From Photobacterium frigidiphilum (GTDB taxonomy: Bacteria > Pseudomonadota > Gammaproteobacteria > Enterobacterales > Vibrionaceae): DNA of 64,000 nucleotides. The notes beneath the pieces were generated by a model. The model was given only the letters and a program-made list of their open reading frames with translations. It did no database searches and was not told where the DNA came from. The stretch lies in assembly GCF_003025615.1 (NCBI RefSeq), contig NZ_PYMJ01000001.1, positions 124,001 to 188,000 of the forward strand. The letters are read 5' to 3'. This document shows positions 58,091 to 64,000 of this stretch, piece by piece; the first letter of the stretch is position 1; the number at the start of each line of letters is the position of its first letter. The translations under genes and the position numbers were made by a program.

Positions 58091-59884
58091 TTATTCAGCA
58101 CTTTCTTCTTTAGCGGTTTCTTTTTTTGCAATCGCAACTGCAATAGAAAGCTCTTTTAGCGACTCAGGGTTCGCTAAGCTTGGTGCATTCGTTAACAAAC
58201 AAGATGCAGCTGTTGTTTTAGGGAACGCGATAACATCACGAATGTTATCGGTACCACATAACAACATAACCAAACGGTCAAGACCAAACGCAAGACCAGC
58301 GTGTGGTGGTGTACCGTACTTCAACGCTTCAAGTAAGAAACCAAACTTAGACTGCTGCTCACCTTCTTCAATACCTAAAATATTGAATACTGCTGATTGC
58401 ATATCTGCGTTGTGGATACGAACAGAGCCACCGCCCACTTCATAGCCATTAATAACCATGTCGTATGCATTTGAATTTGCAGCCGCAGGGTTAACAGCCA
58501 ATTCTTCAGCCGTAATGCCTAATGGAGATGTGAATGGGTGGTGCATTGCATGTAGGTTACCTTCACCATCTTCTTCAAACATAGGGAAGTCGATAACCCA
58601 CAGTGGTTTCCATACTGACTTGTCAGTCAATTCAAGATCTTCACCTAGCTTAAGACGTAATGCACCCAGTGCTTCAGTAACAACACGCTTGCTGTCAGCA
58701 CCGAATAGGATGATGTCACCCGTTTCTGCTTGAGTACGATCTAATAGGTTAGCAACCACGTCTTCGTTAAGGAACTTAGCAACTGGAGATTGAACGCCTG
58801 CAAAGCCAGCTTCACGGTCGTTCACTTTCATCCATGCTAAGCCCTTAGCACCGTAGATACCCACAAACTTAGTGTATTCATCAATCTGCTTACGCGATAG
58901 TGACGCGCCACCGGGAACACGAATAACCGCTACGCGACCTTTTTCGTCGTTAGCAGGGCCAGAGAATACTTTGAAGTCTACATCTTTTAAGATGTCAGCA
59001 ACGTCTACCAACTCAAGAGGGTTACGTAGATCTGGTTTATCGGAACCAAAACGACGCACCGCTTCTTCAAATTGCATGATTGGGAATGTGCCTAGATCTA
59101 CATTTAGCAGCTCTTTCCACATTTCAGTGATCATCTTCTCTGTCATTCCACGCACTTGCTCGGCGCTCATGAAAGAAGTTTCGATATCGATCTGTGTGAA
59201 TTCAGGCTGACGATCTGCACGTAAATCTTCATCACGGAAACATTTAACGATTTGGTAGTAACGATCGAAGCCCGACATCATCAACAACTGCTTAAATAGC
59301 TGTGGTGATTGTGGTAATGCGTAAAAGCTACCTTTGTGCACACGACTTGGTACTAAGTAATCACGTGCACCTTCTGGTGTCGCTTTAGTCAATACAGGTG
59401 TTTCAATGTCTAAGAACGCATTCTCGTCTAGGAAACGACGAACAAAGCTAGATGCTTTAGCACGTAGTTTAATACGATCGCTCATTTCAGGGCGACGTAG
59501 GTCTAGGTAACGAAACTTAAGACGTTGTTCTTCAGAATTATTCTGATTGAAATCTAGTGGTAACACGTCAGAGCGGTTGATAATTTCAAGGCCTGTTGCC
59601 AAGATTTCAACTTCACCTGTTGCCATTTTTTTGTTTACTTGGCTTTCTGGACGAACGCGTACTTCACCGATAAGACGGATACAGAATTCGTTGCGCAGTT
59701 GGTTAGCCAGTTCGAATACATCTTTCATATCCGGGTCGACAACCACCTGAACAATACCTTCACGATCTCGCATGTCGATGAAGATTAGACCGCCTAAATC
59801 ACGGCGACGGTTAACCCAGCCGCATAATTCTACTGTTTGTCCTTCAAGGGACTTGTTCAGGTGACCACAATATTGGGTGCGCAT
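58091..59884 (-). CDS. aspS: Aspartyl-tRNA synthetase
   Basis: Class II synthetase charging tRNA-Asp, 597 residues (E. coli 590). Order: N-terminal anticodon-binding OB fold ([20 protein letters not shown]), class II core with motif 2 [18 protein letters not shown], bacterial GAD insertion (about residues 290-420), and motif 3 [13 protein letters not shown]. The C-terminus has an acidic Lys/Glu tail. The first gene of aspS-yebC-ruvC on this strand, divergent from the DUF72 gene. Confidence 0.98.
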   Translation of the reverse strand: MRTQYCGHLNKSLEGQTVELCGWVNRRRDLGGLIFIDMRDREGIVQVVVDPDMKDVFELANQLRNEFCIRLIGEVRVRPESQVNKKMATGEVEILATGLEIINRSDVLPLDFNQNNSEEQRLKFRYLDLRRPEMSDRIKLRAKASSFVRRFLDENAFLDIETPVLTKATPEGARDYLVPSRVHKGSFYALPQSPQLFKQLLMMSGFDRYYQIVKCFRDEDLRADRQPEFTQIDIETSFMSAEQVRGMTEKMITEMWKELLNVDLGTFPIMQFEEAVRRFGSDKPDLRNPLELVDVADILKDVDFKVFSGPANDEKGRVAVIRVPGGASLSRKQIDEYTKFVGIYGAKGLAWMKVNDREAGFAGVQSPVAKFLNEDVVANLLDRTQAETGDIILFGADSKRVVTEALGALRLKLGEDLELTDKSVWKPLWVIDFPMFEEDGEGNLHAMHHPFTSPLGITAEELAVNPAAANSNAYDMVINGYEVGGGSVRIHNADMQSAVFNILGIEEGEQQSKFGFLLEALKYGTPPHAGLAFGLDRLVMLLCGTDNIRDVIAFPKTTAASCLLTNAPSLANPESLKELSIAVAIAKKETAKEESAE

Positions 59885-60213
59885 AAGAAATTCCTGATCT
59901 GTTTACTAATATCCTGTGAGCGATTTCAGCAAGCTAATCACTTACCTTGCACAGGCTGATTCATTCCTGACCACTAACCGCTCAATCTTTATCCAATTTA
60001 GGAAGTTAAGTGTGGCCAAGATGCAAAAATGACGAAACATTATAAAGCAAAAAAACCAATGTAGGAAAAATCCGCCCCCTAAATCAAGGAAAAATACTCA
60101 CTTCTTTGCAGATAACGTTGACCAAACGTAAATTCTGTATTCACAATAAAGACTTACAGCACTAATACGTAATGTATCAACGTTCAAAAATCATTCAATG
60201 AGAGAGGATTGTT
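59885..60213. other. Divergent intergenic region between aspS and the DUF72 gene
   Basis: 329 bp without an ORF. TTGACC at about 60118-60123 is the best -35 candidate for the plus-strand gene, with only a poor -10 (CACAAT) 18 bp later. Nothing else stands out. Confidence 0.4.
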
Positions 60214-61104
60214 ATGACAATTCCAACTAATAGGCCTCTTTTTCTCGGCCTAGCTATGTGGTCTCATAACCAATGGCAGAAAAGTTTATATGGCTCTGGC
60301 TGTAAAAATAGTGATCGTTTAGCGCGATACGCAGAGGTATTTAATACTGTCGAGGGTAACACCACTTTTTATGCAACGCCTGCAATTACCACGGTAAAAA
60401 AATGGCATGATGCAACCCCGAGTGATTTTCGTTTTACCTTTAAATTACCCAGCACCATTACTCATCAAAATCAACTAATGCATTGCGATCAACTTTTAGC
60501 TGATTTTTTAAATGTGATGGCTCCCCTGGAAAGTAAAGTGGGGTTATGGAAAATTCAATTACCTGCCAATTTTGGTCCTGATGCATTACCCGCACTCAAA
60601 AAGTTTCTACAAAAGATCCCTAAGCACCTTACTTATGGTGTTGAAGTGAGGCATTACGCCTTCTTTAATAAAGGCGACGCTGAAAAAACCTTAAATGGAT
60701 TACTGATCGAGCACCAAGCCAACCGTATTATTATGGATAGCCGCCCAGTATTTGCCGCCCCGCCGACCTCTGAAGCGGTAATTGACGCCCACCAAAAGAA
60801 ACCGCATGTGCCTGTTCATGCCATCGCAACGGCTATGCAGCCAATGATTCGCTTTATTGGCCATCCTGAAGATTTAAGTAACGACCCTTTCTTTGATAAC
60901 TGGCTAACTCGGTTACCCAAGTGGATGGCCGATGGGAAACAACCGTACTTGTTCATCCACACTCCTGACAATGTTTTAGCCCCTGAATTAGCCATTCGTC
61001 TGTATCAAAAATTACAGCAACGCATTGCGAACAGCGCATTATCGTTGCCTGATATCGCGCTTCCTCCGGAACCAGAAGCAAGCCCTCAAATTACATTACT
61101 CTAG
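60214..61104 (+). CDS. DUF72-family protein (YecE-like)
   Basis: 296 residues of the DUF72 TIM-barrel family: FLGLAMWSHNQWQKSLYG, VFNTVEGNTTFYATPA, FRFTFKLPSTITHQ, and VEVRHYAFFNKG. No biochemical function is established for the family. In E. coli the homologue yecE lies beside aspS and near cmoA-cmoB, the same order as here. GAGAGG is the SD. Cytoplasmic, no signal peptide. Confidence 0.9.
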   Translation: MTIPTNRPLFLGLAMWSHNQWQKSLYGSGCKNSDRLARYAEVFNTVEGNTTFYATPAITTVKKWHDATPSDFRFTFKLPSTITHQNQLMHCDQLLADFLNVMAPLESKVGLWKIQLPANFGPDALPALKKFLQKIPKHLTYGVEVRHYAFFNKGDAEKTLNGLLIEHQANRIIMDSRPVFAAPPTSEAVIDAHQKKPHVPVHAIATAMQPMIRFIGHPEDLSNDPFFDNWLTRLPKWMADGKQPYLFIHTPDNVLAPELAIRLYQKLQQRIANSALSLPDIALPPEPEASPQITLL

Positions 61105-61216
61105 CAGCGACAGTTTATTCTGTTTAATTACGTAATGAACCAGGGCTGTTTATTATTAATTCACTAAAGACAAATGACCTCATTTTCTCTACAATACGCG
61201 ACCTTTCAGAGGGTGA

Positions 61217-62008
<792 letters not shown>

Positions 62009-62025
62009 GGTATTTTGTTTTTACT

Positions 62026-63000
62026 ATGTTTAGTTTTTCTGAGTTTTATAAGCTAATCGCCCAGCACGAAACCCTTCGTCCTTGGCTAAATACCTTACCA
62101 AAGCAATTAAGTGATTGGGAAGAAGCAGAGCACGGCGACATGGGTCGTTGGATCCGTGCATTGAAAAAATTCCCCACAGATAAGCCAGATATTATCGATA
62201 TCAAAAACGAAGTGAGTGTTCGTTATGAAGATGGCGTTGCCAACGGTGAACAAAAACGTTTAGACAGTTTGTTACGTTTATTGCACCCGTGGCGTAAAGG
62301 CCCGTACAACATGCACGGTATCCACATTGATACTGAATGGCGTTCAGATTGGAAATGGGATCGCGTATTACCGCATATCTCACCACTGCAAGGTCGTTCA
62401 GTGTTAGATGTCGGTTGTGGTAACGGCTACCACATGTGGCGTATGTTAGGTGAAGGGGCGGCATTAACCGTCGGAATTGACCCATCAAACCTCTTCTTAA
62501 TCCAATTTGAAGCAATACGTCGCTTAATGGGTGATGATAACCGCGCGTTTTTATTACCTTTAGGTATTGAACAACTGCCAGAGTTAAAGGCATTCGATAC
62601 CGTTTTCAGCATGGGCGTACTTTATCACCGCCGTTCGCCATTAGATCATATCATTCAGCTAAAGAACCAACTTCGTAAAGATGGTGAAGTGATTCTGGAA
62701 ACCTTAGTGATTGAAGGTGACGAAAACGCAGTATTAGTGCCAACAGGCCGTTACGCGCAAATGCACAACGTATACTTTTTTCCATCAGCAAAAGCGTTAA
62801 AAGTCTGGATGGAAAAATGTGGCTTTGTTGATGTTCGTATTGTTGATGAAAGTGTCACAACCACCGATGAGCAGCGATCGACAGATTGGATGACCAATAA
62901 TTCCTTACCGGAATACTTAAACCCAGATGATCCAACAAAAACCATTGAGGGTTACCCTGCACCTAAGCGCGCTATTTTAGTTGCTCGGAATCCTGACTAA
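62026..63000 (+). CDS. cmoB: tRNA U34 carboxymethyltransferase CmoB
   Basis: CmoB transfers the carboxymethyl group from carboxy-SAM to 5-hydroxyuridine-34, forming cmo5U. 324 residues. The Rossmann SAM site [16 protein letters not shown] (about residue 125), [18 protein letters not shown] and [16 protein letters not shown] are highly conserved. It is paired with cmoA and ends in a perfect terminator. Confidence 0.98.
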   Translation: MFSFSEFYKLIAQHETLRPWLNTLPKQLSDWEEAEHGDMGRWIRALKKFPTDKPDIIDIKNEVSVRYEDGVANGEQKRLDSLLRLLHPWRKGPYNMHGIHIDTEWRSDWKWDRVLPHISPLQGRSVLDVGCGNGYHMWRMLGEGAALTVGIDPSNLFLIQFEAIRRLMGDDNRAFLLPLGIEQLPELKAFDTVFSMGVLYHRRSPLDHIIQLKNQLRKDGEVILETLVIEGDENAVLVPTGRYAQMHNVYFFPSAKALKVWMEKCGFVDVRIVDESVTTTDEQRSTDWMTNNSLPEYLNPDDPTKTIEGYPAPKRAILVARNPD

Positions 63001-63008
63001 CCACTGAC

Positions 63009-63037
63009 AAAGGGATGCTTTTCGCATCCCTTTTTTT
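63009..63037 (+). terminator. cmoAB terminator
   Basis: Perfect 10-bp stem AAAGGGATGC / GCATCCCTTT (63009-63018 and 63024-63033) followed by a T-run. Confidence 0.92.
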
Positions 63038-63089
63038 ACGCTAAACTATCGCCGTTTATAGAAAAATAGAAGTTCTTCTGGGAGAGACC

Positions 63090-63866
63090 ATGCTTCGCCG
63101 CAGCTTAACATTACTCACTTTAACCATGCTTTCAGGCTGTACACTTACACAGTCAAAAAATCACGAAGAAACCTTAATTGCCATTAATACAATGGAAAAG
63201 AGTGTCAATATTCAGCTTGAGACCATGACTCAGCAAATTAATGAACAAAATGAACATATTGCCAATTTGGAAAATGAATTATCATCAGTATCCAAAGATG
63301 TGAAGTTCGTTAAACATAAAGTATTAACTCAACCTAAACTGGTTGTAGAGAAACAAGTCATAACGATCCCAGCAGAAGCTAAACCTATTGATATTAAAGT
63401 CGCTAATGGCAAAGCTGTTTTAGGTCAAGAAGAATGGATTTGGCTAGATTCGGTTAAACAGCATTTTAAAGCTCGGATTGATACTGGTGCAACAACATCG
63501 TCACTGAATGCTGTTGATCTGCAAGTTTTCGAACGTGATGGTAAAGAATGGGTTCGCTTTAACTTAAGTCACCTTAACGATGAAACAAGCAAAAAGCCGG
63601 AAATCATTGAAGCGCCAGTGGTACGCTGGGTTAAAGTTCGTCAATCTACTTCAGAAGAAGCAGCTCGACGTCCCGTTATCGAAGCATGGATTCAATTAGG
63701 ATCATTACACGAGAAAGTACAATTCACATTGGCAGATCGTACTCAAATGACCTACCCCGTATTGCTCGGTCGTGAATTTTTTAAAGACATTGCATTGGTT
63801 GATGTTGGCAAACAGTTTATCCAAGGAAAGAGTCAGCCCGAAGCGGCATCAAAGACTAATAATTAA
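63090..63866 (+). CDS. Lipoprotein with retropepsin-like (Zn_protease/RimB-type) domain
   Basis: 258 residues. Signal peptide with lipobox LSGC (Cys at about residue 17), then a coiled-coil stalk (about 25-75), then a retropepsin-like domain (about 110-250) with the DTGA motif in RIDTGATTSSLNA and the closing LLGREFFKDIALVD. The family is annotated as an ATP-dependent zinc protease, but the visible active site is that of an aspartic, retroviral-type protease. It starts a unit with the membrane gene 14 bp downstream. The export signal and stalk place it in the periplasm. The substrate is unknown. Confidence 0.85.
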   Translation: MLRRSLTLLTLTMLSGCTLTQSKNHEETLIAINTMEKSVNIQLETMTQQINEQNEHIANLENELSSVSKDVKFVKHKVLTQPKLVVEKQVITIPAEAKPIDIKVANGKAVLGQEEWIWLDSVKQHFKARIDTGATTSSLNAVDLQVFERDGKEWVRFNLSHLNDETSKKPEIIEAPVVRWVKVRQSTSEEAARRPVIEAWIQLGSLHEKVQFTLADRTQMTYPVLLGREFFKDIALVDVGKQFIQGKSQPEAASKTNN

Positions 63867-63880
63867 ATGATGAGGATGTC

Positions 63881-64000
63881 ATGACGTCAAGAATACCTTT
63901 TTACTTTATAGTTTCATTACTCGTTTTTGCGGGTATTGCACTAAGCATGTACCGTCATGATGTGTATGGCGTACCTTGGACGCCAGGTGCAGAACGTGCC
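63881..64000 (+). CDS. Start of a membrane protein, probably inactive transglutaminase-like (partial)
   Basis: ATG at 63881 with GAGG as SD opens a frame of 40 codons that runs off the window: MTSRIPFYFIVSLLVFAGIA, a membrane span, then a periplasmic start MYRHDVYGVPWTPGA. The neighbouring retropepsin-like lipoprotein gene is commonly followed in Vibrionaceae by a gene for an inactive transglutaminase domain fused to seven membrane helices, and the visible N-terminus fits. Only the first tenth is seen. Confidence 0.6.
   Translation, partial: MTSRIPFYFIVSLLVFAGIALSMYRHDVYGVPWTPGAERA

Overview
The window reads as a chromosomal segment of a marine gammaproteobacterium of the Vibrionaceae, most likely Photobacterium. 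The evidence is a luxO-luxU pair with a divergent Qrr small RNA, family-typical gene orders (cydC-aat-bpt-infA-clpA-clpS-cspD; mnmA-hflD-purB; moaA-C-D-E next to yvcK/luxOU/uvrB; cmoA-cmoB), moderately AT-rich DNA, and an intergenic palindrome starting TATACCCAAG. The genus is an inference from memory of gene content, not from a database search. I see no prophage, transposase, tRNA, rRNA or CRISPR array.

Layout. 1-8.9 kb: the end of cydC, a glycine-zipper envelope protein, then an N-degron group (aat and bpt tag proteins, clpS recognises the tag, clpA unfolds the substrate), interleaved with infA and cspD, followed by icd and rluE. 9-15.4 kb: mnmA-hflD-purB behind a candidate PurR operator, and norVW (nitric oxide detoxification) behind an NsrR-like palindrome. 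15.5-29.9 kb: the most unusual region. Three genes on the minus strand encode a 3408-residue secreted protein of about 22 DUF11-like repeats, a 1165-residue predicted outer-membrane barrel protein and a small OmpA-type peptidoglycan-binding lipoprotein. I read these as a cell-surface fibre or adhesin with its own anchoring parts.

30.4-43 kb: roxA, a dCache-type chemoreceptor, a complete oppABCDF oligopeptide importer, two very short candidate genes missed by length-filtered ORF calling, a MerR regulator and a porin. 43.6-52.6 kb: molybdopterin synthesis (moaA, C, D, E; no moaB), a small unknown gene, a stand-alone LON-domain protein, yvcK, luxU, luxO, the Qrr RNA with a sigma-54 promoter, and uvrB. 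53.2-64 kb: ruvB and ruvA with a LexA box, a membrane-embedded chemoreceptor gene lying between ruvA and ruvC, yebC, aspS, a DUF72 gene, cmoA-cmoB, and a lipoprotein with a retropepsin-like domain followed by the start of a membrane protein that runs off the window.

Functional links: regulated proteolysis (N-degron/ClpAP), nitrosative stress (norVW), quorum sensing (luxU to luxO to qrr), DNA repair (uvrB, ruvABC) and tRNA modification (mnmA, cmoAB). Start codons were moved where a Shine-Dalgarno (SD) sequence or family N-terminus pointed to an internal ATG or GTG; each case is noted in its entry.
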